Shown here piece by piece: positions 8,733-17,334 of a DNA stretch of 64,000 bases. The stretch is from Aequorivita sublithincola DSM 14238 (lineage in GTDB: Bacteria; Bacteroidota; Bacteroidia; Flavobacteriales; Flavobacteriaceae). The stretch's first letter is position 1. Each line of letters starts with the position of its first letter. Where the stretch lies: the NCBI RefSeq assembly GCF_000265385.1, contig NC_018013.1:3454501-3518500 (forward strand), given 5' to 3'. The notes under the pieces were generated by a model that was not told the origin of the DNA, searched no databases, and saw nothing but the letters and a program-made list of their open reading frames with translations. The position numbers and the translations under genes were made by a program.

Positions 8733-9491
8733 TTATGCCACTATCTTTTCTTTTTTATGTGAGTTAAATGTCAAATACACTACACAAGCTATAATTACCG
8801 CAAAAAAGATAATATTTATTATAGTTATTGAAATTCCCAGTCCACCATCTTTTGGAGCCTGTATAAACAAATCTCCCAACGAAGCACCAATGGGTCTTGT
8901 AACTATAAATGCTATCCAGAATGCCAAAACAGCACTTATAATTTTGGTGTAGTATAAAATGCCCGCTAAAATGAAAATTGAACCGAAAATAACAAGAGAA
9001 TATAAATACCCCACATTCAAATATTCTGAAACGGTATCGCCCACCCCAGTACCTAAAGCAAATGTTGTTAACACAATAATCCAATAAAACCGTTCCCTTG
9101 CATTATTGTTGATTGAGTGAATGGACAGTGTTTCTTCTTTTGCGTACCATAAATAAAATACAACCGCCATTGCAATAGTAAAAACAACGTCTAATATTAA
9201 TAATGAAACACCCAGATTGTCTACCAAATAATCGGTAATTAAAGTTCCTTCAATACTCATCATTACAATTAATAGCCAGTAGGCAGGCGGATAGTATTTT
9301 TTCTGTCTAAAATTCCAAATAACAACAATAATGGTAATTACACCCATTAAAATTGTAGTTGTTGGCAGACCAAAATTTAAATTAACTGCAATGTAATCTG
9401 CTGCTGTTTCTCCTACTGTGGTTGAAAATATTTTAATGACCCAAAATAAAATCCCCAACTCCGCTACTCTATTTAGCAATTCCTTTTTCAT
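8733..9491 (-). CDS. COG4705-type multi-pass membrane protein
   Basis: A 252-residue integral membrane protein with about eight hydrophobic segments, resembling the COG4705 family of unknown function. The sequence is internally quasi-repeated. Acidic and Thr/Gly signatures recur in the membrane: K20-x3-T24-x3-E28-x3-D32 (STTVGETAADY), EGTLITDYLVD, LGTGVGDTVSEY and RPIGASLGDLF. Four such motifs suggest two or four repeats lining a pathway for a cation, but no transport activity is established to my knowledge. It is the first gene of the operon with the response regulator and kinase and has a phased-box promoter, so its product probably acts in the same stress response. Confidence 0.72.
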   Translation of the reverse strand: MKKELLNRVAELGILFWVIKIFSTTVGETAADYIAVNLNFGLPTTTILMGVITIIVVIWNFRQKKYYPPAYWLLIVMMSIEGTLITDYLVDNLGVSLLILDVVFTIAMAVVFYLWYAKEETLSIHSINNNARERFYWIIVLTTFALGTGVGDTVSEYLNVGYLYSLVIFGSIFILAGILYYTKIISAVLAFWIAFIVTRPIGASLGDLFIQAPKDGGLGISITIINIIFFAVIIACVVYLTFNSHKKEKIVA

Positions 9492-9521
9492 GACTTACTT
9501 TATTTTTAATTGATTAAGCTA

Positions 9522-9556
9522 TAAAGGTAGTAGCGAATTCTAAATGTATTCTAAAG
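9522..9556 (-). promoter_or_regulatory. Phased-box promoter of the COG4705-regulator-kinase operon
   Basis: Plus-strand boxes TCTAAAT (9539) and TCTAAAG (9550) are 11 bp apart. Nine nt on lies the minus-strand -7 box TACCTTTA (9529-9522). The sequence resembles that at 15120-15143, sharing AGCGAA between box and -7 region. Confidence 0.62.
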
Positions 9557-9682
9557 TAGAATCTGTTTAAGGATTTCAAAAAGATTGGCGTTTGCTTTAC
9601 TTCTGAAGGAGTTTATTTCTTTCAGCTGCCGCTGGAATATGCAAAACCTAATTCTATTATTGTATGAAAAAAAATCAAAAGT

Positions 9683-12682
9683 TTATTCTTTAATTATTTT
9701 CAAAATAGTAGGCAAAATCACCAATAAAAGCGGCAATGCAAACACCAATCCACCAATCACAGCAATGGCCAAAGGTTGATGCAGTTGCGCTCCTGCCCCA
9801 ATTCCCAAAGCGAGTGGTGCAAGTGCCATAATTGCTGCAAAAACAGTCATTAAATTTGGTCGCAGCCGAGTGGCAATAGAATATTCAATTTTTTCCAAAT
9901 GTGTTAATGATGAATCAGTATCGCAATATTGCCGATACGTAAAAATGGCATTTTCGCCAATAATTCCCACAATCATTACAATGCCTGTATAACTGCCAAC
10001 GTTAAGCGGTGTTCCAGTAATAAAAAGCCCTAACAAACAGCCCGCAACCCCCAAAATCGCAACAACAATAATAGCAAAAGCAATTTTTATTCTTCGGAAT
10101 AGAAAAAGAATAACAATAAACACCAAGAGAATTGCGGAAATCAAAATCATCAACAACTCCTTAAAAGCCTGTTTCTGTTCTTTGTATGCACCACCATATT
10201 CAATGGAATATCCGGGGGGAAGACTTATATTCTTAGTTAAGGTATTCTGTATTTCGTTTAAAGTTGATCCCAAATCCCTTTTGTCCAAACGGGCCGTAAT
10301 AACGCCCATTGATTTCTGGTTTTCACGGTTTATTTCCGCAACTCCCTTTTGAGTATTGATGGTAGCGACCGTATTTATTGGTACTGAATTACCGTTAGGC
10401 AAAAGAATTGATGCGTTTTTAATATTTTCAATCGAGATTTGGTTGGCATCAGGATAAATGAGCCTAATGTCAATAATCTGCTCTTTATCAATAACAGTAC
10501 TTAAAACAGTACCCTCTATTTGTGTCTGCATTTGTAGCTGAAAATCTGCAACGGTCAGTCCCAGTTGTGCCAATTTGGGCACGTTGGGCTGAATGTTTAG
10601 CTCCGGACCGGCCAAGATAATTCCATCGTTAACATCTGCCGTGCCCTTCACTTTCTCGATCTGTGAAGCTATTTCCTTGGAAAGAGATTCTAGTTTATTT
10701 ACATCGTCCCCAAAAACCTTCACTTCAATAGGTTGAACAGAACTCATAAGATCGCCAAGCATATCGCCTATTACCTGCCCAAAATCGATGGTTAATTGGG
10801 GAAGTTTTGCTTCCACTTTACTGCGAATTTCATCGGAAACCTCAGTGGTGGTTTTACTGCGTTTATCTTTTAATTTTATCAGATAATCACCTCGGTTGGG
10901 TTCAGTGATGAAAAACCCCAATTGTGTTCCCAAACGGGCAGAATAAGCTTCCACTTCTGGCTGACCGTCCAACACCTTGTTTACAATCTGGAGCATTCTG
11001 TCAGTTTCTTCTAGCGTTGTTCCTGGTGGACTCTTATAATCCAATATAATGCTACCCTCATCCATTTCAGGCAAAAATCCTGATGGTAATTTGGACGGAA
11101 TCAATATTATTAAAATTATACAAAATGCAAGGAATACAATTCCTATTATTGGTTTTGCCAGAATATTATGTATCCATTTTGTTTTAGTCTCGTGTTTCTT
11201 AGCTTTTGAATTTTTCCGGGTAAATAAAATTGAAAGTACCGGTACCACAAGCCAAGTCACTACAAAGGAAGCCGCTAAGGCCATAATCATTGTATAAGCC
11301 ATTACCTGAAAGTACGCTCCGGCAACCCCTGTCATTAATACAAAAGGAATGAATATAACGACTGTGCTTAATGAGGACCCCACCATTGCGGGAAATAAAT
11401 GTTTTATTGTCTCGTGAGCAATCCAGCTCATATTTTCTTCTGGATTTTCTTCCTTTATTTTATGAATTTTTTCTATTATCACCACCACATCATCTATCAT
11501 CAATCCAATAGCGGCTGCAACGGCACCAAGGGTCATAATATTGAAGGTATAATTGAAAGCTTCCAAGATGATGAGCGTAAGCGAAAGCGACACGGGAATT
11601 GTAAATAGTACGACCAAACTGGCCGAAAAAGATCGTAAGAAAATTATAACTACCAAGAGTGCCAATACCAGTCCTATCCAAAGAACGTCTTTGATACTCG
11701 AGATACTCGTGTTTACAAAATCGGCCTGTTTATAATAGGGTTTTAGAACAACGCCCTTGGGTAAAATATTTGCCAGTTCTTTTACCTTTTGCTCTATGCT
11801 AGCGTTTATATCTACCAAATTGGCGTTTGGCTGTTTGATTACCGCAATAGTTGGCACATTTTTGCCATTGGCGAGGATTTTTACGTATTCTTTTACTTCT
11901 GAAACCTCAATGTTTGCTACATCCTTTAATCTGATTAAACGGGTGGGACTGTTTACAATTACCAGATCCTCTAGTTCTGAGATATTATGAACGGCATTGT
12001 CTGTAAGTGTCAAGTACATGCGGTCATAATCAGTTATAAAACCATTGGATTGTAGAATATTTGAGTTTGTAACGGCATTTTGAATCGTGGTCAGGGAAAT
12101 TCCCAAAGATTTAATGGTAGCTGGATTCAGGACTATGCGGTATTCCTTATCCTTCCCCCCAATTACCACAATATCTGAAACTCCTTGCGTTGCAGCCAAA
12201 TAAGGCTTAATGGTATATTTTGCAATCTTTTTTAGTTCTACTTGAGAGAGTCCGTCTCCTTCCACGGAATAACCCATAACCGGTAAAATAGAGGGGTTCA
12301 TTTTTTCTACGGAAAACACTGTGTTGGGAAGTATGTTGTCCTTGGATTGACTGATGAACGACTCGATCTGTGCCTTCGCCGTATTGATGTCCATGTTCCA
12401 ATCTAGAAATACTGAAATCTCACAACTGCCACGTGAGGTTGTGCTGCGTATATATTGCAAGCCTTCCGTACGACGAATAATGTTTTCCAGCGGTATCGTT
12501 ACCGTGGTCATCATCTTATCTACTGGTTGCTGCCCAGCATCTGCAATAACTTTGATTTTTGGAAACGTAATATCCGGAAAGAGTCCCGTTTTTAAATTTT
12601 TATAGGAAAACACGCCGCCCACCAACAATAAAACGGCAATGGCCAAGATGGGATATTTATAACTGGAATGCAGGTTCTTCAT
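9683..12682 (-). CDS. Efflux RND transporter permease
   Basis: The inner-membrane pump of a tripartite drug-type efflux system. At 999 residues it is of usual length. It has one N-terminal membrane segment, a periplasmic domain to about residue 320, membrane helices 2-6, a second periplasmic domain and helices 8-12. The proton-relay acidic pair is in helix 4 (AIGLMIDDVVVIIE). IIGENAIFTYRQY and GGLVFALPLLL mark the late helices. It is closer to the hydrophobe/amphiphile branch than to CusA, because it has the DD pair. It is the last gene of tolC-mfp-rnd and starts 2 nt after the adaptor gene. The substrate is unknown. Since the outer-membrane gene of the operon is frameshifted, the pump may need another TolC. 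Confidence 0.9.
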   Translation of the reverse strand: MKNLHSSYKYPILAIAVLLLVGGVFSYKNLKTGLFPDITFPKIKVIADAGQQPVDKMMTTVTIPLENIIRRTEGLQYIRSTTSRGSCEISVFLDWNMDINTAKAQIESFISQSKDNILPNTVFSVEKMNPSILPVMGYSVEGDGLSQVELKKIAKYTIKPYLAATQGVSDIVVIGGKDKEYRIVLNPATIKSLGISLTTIQNAVTNSNILQSNGFITDYDRMYLTLTDNAVHNISELEDLVIVNSPTRLIRLKDVANIEVSEVKEYVKILANGKNVPTIAVIKQPNANLVDINASIEQKVKELANILPKGVVLKPYYKQADFVNTSISSIKDVLWIGLVLALLVVIIFLRSFSASLVVLFTIPVSLSLTLIILEAFNYTFNIMTLGAVAAAIGLMIDDVVVIIEKIHKIKEENPEENMSWIAHETIKHLFPAMVGSSLSTVVIFIPFVLMTGVAGAYFQVMAYTMIMALAASFVVTWLVVPVLSILFTRKNSKAKKHETKTKWIHNILAKPIIGIVFLAFCIILIILIPSKLPSGFLPEMDEGSIILDYKSPPGTTLEETDRMLQIVNKVLDGQPEVEAYSARLGTQLGFFITEPNRGDYLIKLKDKRSKTTTEVSDEIRSKVEAKLPQLTIDFGQVIGDMLGDLMSSVQPIEVKVFGDDVNKLESLSKEIASQIEKVKGTADVNDGIILAGPELNIQPNVPKLAQLGLTVADFQLQMQTQIEGTVLSTVIDKEQIIDIRLIYPDANQISIENIKNASILLPNGNSVPINTVATINTQKGVAEINRENQKSMGVITARLDKRDLGSTLNEIQNTLTKNISLPPGYSIEYGGAYKEQKQAFKELLMILISAILLVFIVILFLFRRIKIAFAIIVVAILGVAGCLLGLFITGTPLNVGSYTGIVMIVGIIGENAIFTYRQYCDTDSSLTHLEKIEYSIATRLRPNLMTVFAAIMALAPLALGIGAGAQLHQPLAIAVIGGLVFALPLLLVILPTILKIIKE

Positions 12683-12684
12683 GG

Positions 12685-13599
12685 CTATTTGTATTTTACC
12701 AGGGTAGAATCCTGCATTTGGTAAGCTCCTTCTAAAATCACTAAATCATTCAAATGAATTTTATCAGATTTAATCTGAATAAGCGAATCATTCTTTAACT
12801 CTGGAAACACAGCCACTTTGATTGCCAATGAATCATTTACTACTTTCATAACCCAATAATCGGTCAACAGCTCATTGGTTTGAAGGGCTTTTTTAGGAAT
12901 TGCCATAGCTTCAGCATCTTCTTTGAATATCGTGCGGACCTGTACATTTAGGTTTTCGGGAAGTGAAGCGTCTGGTAAGGCTATTAAAAAAACTTGCGAT
13001 TGGGCTGCCGGATCTATCATTGGTAAAGTTCCCGTTATTTTTGCAGAGAGTGTTTGTCCATTCTGCAATAAAATTTCACATACAGAACCAATTTTTATCG
13101 TTCCTTCATACTCATAGGGTACATTCACTTGAACAACCAAGGTTTTAGGCTGTACAATTGTTGCCAATATATCTCCTTCTGCTACATAACCATTTTGGGT
13201 AACGTTCAGAACAGTAATAATTCCGTTTGCATTGCTTGCAATTCTTATAGGACCTATAAATTTTGCGAGCGAACTGTCAATTTTTACGGCTTCTTTCAGC
13301 GCATCCTGTTCTTTAGTTCGGAGTGAAGCAAATGTTTGACCTATCCGTATTGGATCGCCAATTTTAAAAGGCATATACGAAATATACCCAGTGATATTTG
13401 ACCGAATATCATCCTTTTTTTGATACTGTGTAACACCATTAAAAGTTAGATATTCTTTGATGTCGTTTCGCTGAACTTTTATTACACTCACTGCGATAGG
13501 CACTTTTTTTGTTTCCTTTGTTTCCACAGTTTTCTTGCAGGCCGTTACGCTTAAAAGCAGCAACACGATTGTTATATTTTTGATGTATTGTATAACCAT
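12685..13599 (-). CDS. RND efflux periplasmic adaptor (membrane fusion) lipoprotein
   Basis: A 304-residue HlyD/AcrA-type adaptor that links the pump to the outer-membrane channel. The N-terminus ends in lipobox SVTAC, so the protein is probably anchored by lipid. The barrel-sandwich hybrid halves are FKIGDPIRIGQTFASLRTKE and NGIITVLNVTQNGYVAEGDILATI, separated by only a very short alpha-hairpin. The beta-barrel (VQVNVPYEYEGTIKIGSVCEI) and membrane-proximal domains follow. The hairpin is much shorter than in AcrA, as in other Bacteroidota adaptors of this type. It lies 2 nt from both neighbours in the operon. Assignment is by domain order and context. Confidence 0.86.
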   Translation of the reverse strand: MVIQYIKNITIVLLLLSVTACKKTVETKETKKVPIAVSVIKVQRNDIKEYLTFNGVTQYQKKDDIRSNITGYISYMPFKIGDPIRIGQTFASLRTKEQDALKEAVKIDSSLAKFIGPIRIASNANGIITVLNVTQNGYVAEGDILATIVQPKTLVVQVNVPYEYEGTIKIGSVCEILLQNGQTLSAKITGTLPMIDPAAQSQVFLIALPDASLPENLNVQVRTIFKEDAEAMAIPKKALQTNELLTDYWVMKVVNDSLAIKVAVFPELKNDSLIQIKSDKIHLNDLVILEGAYQMQDSTLVKYK

Positions 13600-13601
13600 A
13601 A

Positions 13602-14899
13602 TTACCAGTTAATAAAATTATACTGGCTCTGTAATAACCAGTGATTGGTCTGCATTTGCAATTGTGCGTAAACATTCTGTTTGTAATTCTGGATCACGTT
13701 TAGGTAGTCCACAATCGATACCTGCCCCTGCACCAACTTTCCCTTATATATTTCAAGTATGTTATTCTGTTTTTTTAATTGATTTTCCATCAATTGCATG
13801 GTTTTGTCAAGTCCTGATACTTGTTGTTTAATACTTTCAAGTCTATTTTTCAACTGTATTTTAGAATTTTCACGATAGTATTCAAGGCTCTCCTTTTTCA
13901 TATCGTTTTGCATTTCATTAAACTTTCGCTGCCCGCCATCGTAAATAGGAATCGTCAATCGCAGTCCCGCACTCGCTCCTATTCTGTGTTCAATATTCTG
14001 CAATTCCACAGCGTTCAATCCTGTATTTGCATACACAGACACTTGGGGTTTATATTGGTTGTTAAATACCTGCTCGTCTGCAGCAACCTGTAAACTGTCA
14101 TTTTGAAATTTTTTATTGTAAAAAAATTCAGTTGGACTACCGATTGCTGAAATATCTGGCTGCGCTATTTTGTCAATGGATTCTAATGGAATACCACTCA
14201 AGCTGTACAACTGGGCTATCGAAGTTTTAAAATTGTTTTGAATTTGTTTCAGTTCAAGCTTTTTGCTTTCAATATCTAGTTGCAACAGCAAATAATCACT
14301 TTCCATCAAAACAGCGCGTTTTACCAAAAGTTCTACAACCTGCAATCTGTTATCCAAATCGCTCAAAATTTCCTTCGTGAATTCGGCCTGCAGTTGAAGC
14401 TGATAAGTTGTGATATACAGATCAGTAATATTCTTTATTAAATTGTGTGAAATCTCTTCCGAAGAAAGCTGGATCGAATTATTTTTTATTTTATCTGAAA
14501 TAACAAATTATCGATTACCGCTTGGTTAAAAAGGTTTTTGGTAACATTTAGCTGCGCGGAATAAAGCCCTCCATTGGTGATGCCAACATCGTAACCAAAA
14601 GCATTTGGCGATGGAGTGGTTGTAATATCTATCGGTTTGCCATTATTATCAAAATAAGGAGCCACTAAAACTTCTGAAGTGGCATTGATCTGAAAAGCCC
14701 TGTTTTGAGCGATTATCAACTTATTTTGGAGTTCCCCAATTTGCTCAAGATTTCTGTTTTCTAGCAAGGCAGGAGTATTATTTTTTGCTTGAAGCAAATA
14801 ATAGTCAAGTTCTCTAATATCTTGGGCAGAAACCTTTAAGAATGCCAACAATAAAAAGATAAGAGTAAGCTGAGTATGTTTCATTATTAGTTTGCTCAA
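13602..14899 (-). pseudogene. TolC-like outer-membrane efflux protein, frameshifted
   Basis: The first gene of the efflux operon. Residues 1-137 (signal peptide MKHTQLTLIFLLLAFLKVSAQ, then NLFNQAVIDNLLFQ) run in one frame and stop at TAA 14488-14486. The rest (SDKIKNNSIQLSSEEISHN.., then LQVVELLVKRAVLME to SQYNFINW) continues in another frame that is open from 14507 down to 13602. The two parts join smoothly near 14495-14500 if one missing base is restored in the TTATTTCAGAT stretch. Both halves otherwise look intact, so the lesion is recent or a sequencing error. If real, the operon makes no complete channel. A start at TTG 14366, which makes the second part look like its own gene, would lack the first helix. 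The leader before this gene is long and structured. Confidence 0.8.
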
Positions 14900-14949
14900 T
14901 TTCTACTTTAAGTCTACAATAAAAAAATGGAAGTCATTTGAAGACAATA

Positions 14950-15023
14950 GTGCCTGACGAGGGAAGAAGTGTGCGAAACCAAATATTAATCCTACTTCCC
15001 TATCAGGGCTTACACTTAGGCAC
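14950..15023 (-). other. Candidate structured leader RNA in front of the tolC-like gene
   Basis: Interleaved complementary segments: GTGCCT (14950) pairs with AGGCAC (15018), AAGTGT (14967) with ACACTT (15012), and AGGGAAG (14960) with CTTCCCT (14995). CCCT/AGGG can also form a small hairpin at 14998-15008. The first two pairs would stack into a 12-bp helix, and the third would make a pseudoknot-like contact. It lies within the ~210-nt leader predicted from the promoter at 15120. It matches no riboswitch class I recognise. It could also be a degraded mobile palindrome. Confidence 0.35.
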
Positions 15024-15119
15024 GATACCTTTAAATGTGGCTAATTCAAATAAACGATGTCTGTAACCTAAAACGTAATTTTGCCTATATGCCCTGAAAA
15101 TTTATTTTTTAATATGAAG

Positions 15120-15154
15120 TAAAAGTAGCAGCGAAATCTAAAGAAATATTAAAG
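15120..15154 (-). promoter_or_regulatory. Phased-box promoter of the tolC-mfp-rnd operon
   Basis: Plus-strand boxes TCTAAAG (15137) and ATTAAAG (15148) are 11 bp apart. Nine nt on lies the minus-strand -7 box TACTTTTA (15127-15120). Transcription toward the efflux operon would give a leader of about 210 nt. Further weaker boxes (ACTAAAG 15161, CTTAAAA 15172) follow, again 11 bp apart. Confidence 0.6.
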
Positions 15155-15178
15155 TGAAAAACTAAAGACAACTTAAAA

Positions 15179-15213
15179 CTTCATATTTTCTTTAGAATCT
15201 GAGAGTACATTTA
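15179..15213 (+). promoter_or_regulatory. Phased-box promoter of the broken PAP2 gene
   Basis: Plus strand: CTTCATA (15179), 4 nt, CTTTAGA (15190), 9 nt, then TACATTTA (15206-15213). This is the same layout as the minus-strand promoters, here facing right. The ATG follows 29 nt later. Back to back with the promoter at 15120, it makes a divergent control region. Confidence 0.62.
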
Positions 15214-15242
15214 AATTTTAATTCCTTAAAATTTTACTCAAT

Positions 15243-15971
15243 ATGAAAGATTTACTGGTAGCCATAATAAAACGTTTAGGCAATATTCTTTCAATTAATT
15301 TTAAAAAATACGATAAAAAGCTTCCCTATATTATTACTGCTTTCATTACTTCAGTAATTGTAATAGTTGGAATAAATGTATTTATTGAGCTTACTGAAGA
15401 TTTGAAATCTAAATATTTGGCATCCTACGATTCTCTTATTAGCAAGACAATTGTGAGTTATCGAACACCTGCGCTAACTGAGTATTTTATATTTATGACC
15501 AATCTTGGGGATACTTGGGGATATGTAATTGTTTTTGTACTATGCAACCTTATATTTTATTCAGTATTTAGAAGTTGGAAGTACGTGGCCGAATTATCTT
15601 TAGTGATGATATTGGCATTAAGTTCTGATTTGATACTTAAAAAAATAATCAATAGGGCAAGGCCTGATGTAAAACATTTAGTTGCAGTAAACACTTCAAG
15701 TTATCCAAGTGGCCACGCTATGTTGGCTATGTCATTCTATTGACTTTTGATTTATTTAGTATTTCAATTTAAAATTAGCAAAATTTTGAAATATTTTTTG
15801 ATCTTGTTATTAGTCTTGTTTATACTCAGTATTGGCGTTAGCCGAGTTTATCTCGGTGTTCATTATCCATCTGATGTAGCTGGCGGTTATATTGCTGGAT
15901 TTATTTGGGTTGTTTTTTGTATTATGATCTTCAATTTGATAAAAGTTTTTAAGAAAGATTCTGCAACTTGA
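15243..15971 (+). pseudogene. PAP2-family membrane phosphatase with in-frame TGA
   Basis: A second PAP2 phosphatase, membrane-embedded with about six hydrophobic segments. All catalytic motifs are present: KKIINRARP (K-x6-RP), SYPSGHAM (PSGH) and SRVYLGVHYPSD (SR-x5-H-x3-D). A TGA at 15741-15743 interrupts the frame after AMSFY, and the same frame continues without a shift (LLIYLVFQF) to the stop at 15971. The full length would be about 242 residues. Family members I recall often have Gly here (FYGFL), so GGA to TGA or TGG to TGA are possible changes. The truncated product lacks the third motif and should be inactive. Many genes here end in TGA, so recoding is unlikely. A sequencing error is not excluded. 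Confidence 0.82.
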
Positions 15972-16355
15972 TTTTACGAGTTTTTATTCTTTAAAAATTT
16001 TCACTGCTTTCTTTAGAAAACCTGAGATTATAGAAATTAAGGGGTACTTCTAAACATCATTAAATAAAATTTACTTTATCCTAAAAATATTAAAGTTTCA
16101 AGAAAGGTGCGTATAAAAAACTATACACTTATCAAGTACTATAAAACCTATGTTTTCAAAAAAATGGTTAGTTCCTCTTTCTCCGCAAAGCTCTTAAACA
16201 TATATTTACGAGCTTTTCAATTTTTAACCACCCCTTTGTTTTCAACGTCTATATAATTTAACTAAATATTCTGTTTAACAAATTCGTTAATTCTTTAAAC
16301 ATCTTGTATCTTCACCAACAAATAAATTAGGTTAAAACCCTATAAAAATGAAGCT
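15972..16355. other. Gene-free AT-rich intergenic region
   Basis: 384 bp without a credible frame on either strand. It must hold the promoter for the three small genes that follow. A TTGTATCTTCA stretch near 16306 is only a weak -7 candidate. No strong hairpin or repeat was seen. Confidence 0.6.
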
Positions 16356-16520
16356 ATGTTCGGACTATTTAAAAAGAAATCAGAAAAGGAAGTATTGCAG
16401 GAAAAATATCAAAAATTATCAAATGAATCCTTCAAGCTTTCTACAACCAACCGAAAGTTAAGCGACCAAAAGGCTTATGAAGCTGAAGAAGTGATGAAAC
16501 AACTGGAAAAACTGAAATAG
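16356..16520 (+). CDS. Lacal_2735 family small protein
   Basis: A 54-residue protein that I recognise as the flavobacterial Lacal_2735 family: it starts MFGLFKKKSEKEVLQEKYQ, then KLSTTNRKLSDQKAYEAEE, and ends in VMKQLEKLK. It is charged, has no membrane segment, and is predicted to form two helices, likely a coiled-coil hairpin. It is the first of three closely spaced small genes (7 bp to the next). The function is unknown. The match to the family pattern over the whole length supports it as a real gene despite its size. Confidence 0.8.
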   Translation: MFGLFKKKSEKEVLQEKYQKLSNESFKLSTTNRKLSDQKAYEAEEVMKQLEKLK

Positions 16521-16527
16521 TTTGATA

Positions 16528-16938
16528 ATGACAGATGAGAAAAAACCCGATAACGTAGTTTTCAATATTGAAAATAATAGGTATGATGCAGCGCTAAAGC
16601 CCTATCCAACTTCATTAGGATCGCCAGTCATAACAATTTCAGATACTACGGCTTGGAAAAACAGAAGCATCAACAAAACAAACCATAAAGTAAACGCCAA
16701 ATATTTAGAGCTAAAAGCTGAATATGAAAAAATGATTATGGAGTTTGAATATAACAATCTCATTTTCAATTCAGAATTTAGTTTTGAACCCGTAATTGGC
16801 GAGATTTACCATCTTTATAAAAGAAAGGAAGGCAAGAGCTTTCTATCCTTAATTGCTCCAGGACAATGCAATTTTAAACATATAGGCAGTTTCTATCTGA
16901 ACGTAGATCAAACCTGGGAAAAAGTAAACGAATTATGA
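16528..16938 (+). CDS. DUF2452 domain-containing protein
   Basis: A soluble 136-residue protein of the DUF2452 family, recognised from KKPDNVVFNIENNRYDAALK, LKAEYEKMIMEFEYNNLIFN and FSFEPVIGEIYHLYKRKEG. I start it at ATG 16528 (MTDEKKPD); the frame extends to a TTG at 16522 that overlaps the spacing to the previous gene. Its stop overlaps the start of the next gene by 4 bp, so the two are translationally coupled. The family is widespread in marine Bacteroidota and some Proteobacteria, and its role is unknown. There is no signal peptide. Confidence 0.83.
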   Translation: MTDEKKPDNVVFNIENNRYDAALKPYPTSLGSPVITISDTTAWKNRSINKTNHKVNAKYLELKAEYEKMIMEFEYNNLIFNSEFSFEPVIGEIYHLYKRKEGKSFLSLIAPGQCNFKHIGSFYLNVDQTWEKVNEL

Positions 16939-17219
16939 TAGGTGAAGCCTTAACAGAAAGACAATTGGACAGAATTATTGAAATGGCCTGGGAAGACCGC
17001 ACTCCTTTTGAAGCAATAGAGTTTCAATTTGGATTTCCGGAAAAGGAAATTATAAAAATAATGCGTGGCAATCTTAAGGAAAGTAGCTTCAAACTTTGGC
17101 GCAAACGCGTTAATAGTGGCGTAAGCAAAAAACACCTCAAAAAAAGAAGTTCAGAAATCAGCCGCTTTAAATGCTCGCGGCAGAAAACCATTTCTGGAAA
17201 TAAAATAAGTAAAAGGTAA
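16935..17219 (+). CDS. TIGR03643 family protein
   Basis: A 94-residue basic protein of the TIGR03643 family: LTERQLDRIIEMAWEDRTPF, EAIEFQFGFPEKEIIKIMR and SSFKLWRKRVNSG are the conserved core. The first part has a helix-turn-helix-like order of helices, and the tail is rich in Lys and Arg, so nucleic-acid binding is possible but unproven. It overlaps DUF2452 by 4 bp (ATGA). These small proteins often travel together in flavobacteria, from memory. Confidence 0.8.
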   Translation: MIGEALTERQLDRIIEMAWEDRTPFEAIEFQFGFPEKEIIKIMRGNLKESSFKLWRKRVNSGVSKKHLKKRSSEISRFKCSRQKTISGNKISKR

Positions 17220-17334
17220 TTTCATTCTTCCCTTAAAAACAAATATCAATATTCATTTTTAAAACTCATCTTAATTAAATATATTACTGAACCGATTCAA
17301 CTAATTCAGAATTTTTTCAGAAACATATTTAATC

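Noticed and set aside
16000..16350. A tRNA or other stable RNA in the gene-free gap
   Set aside because: No cloverleaf arms or T-loop sequence could be found; the stretch is plain AT-rich DNA.
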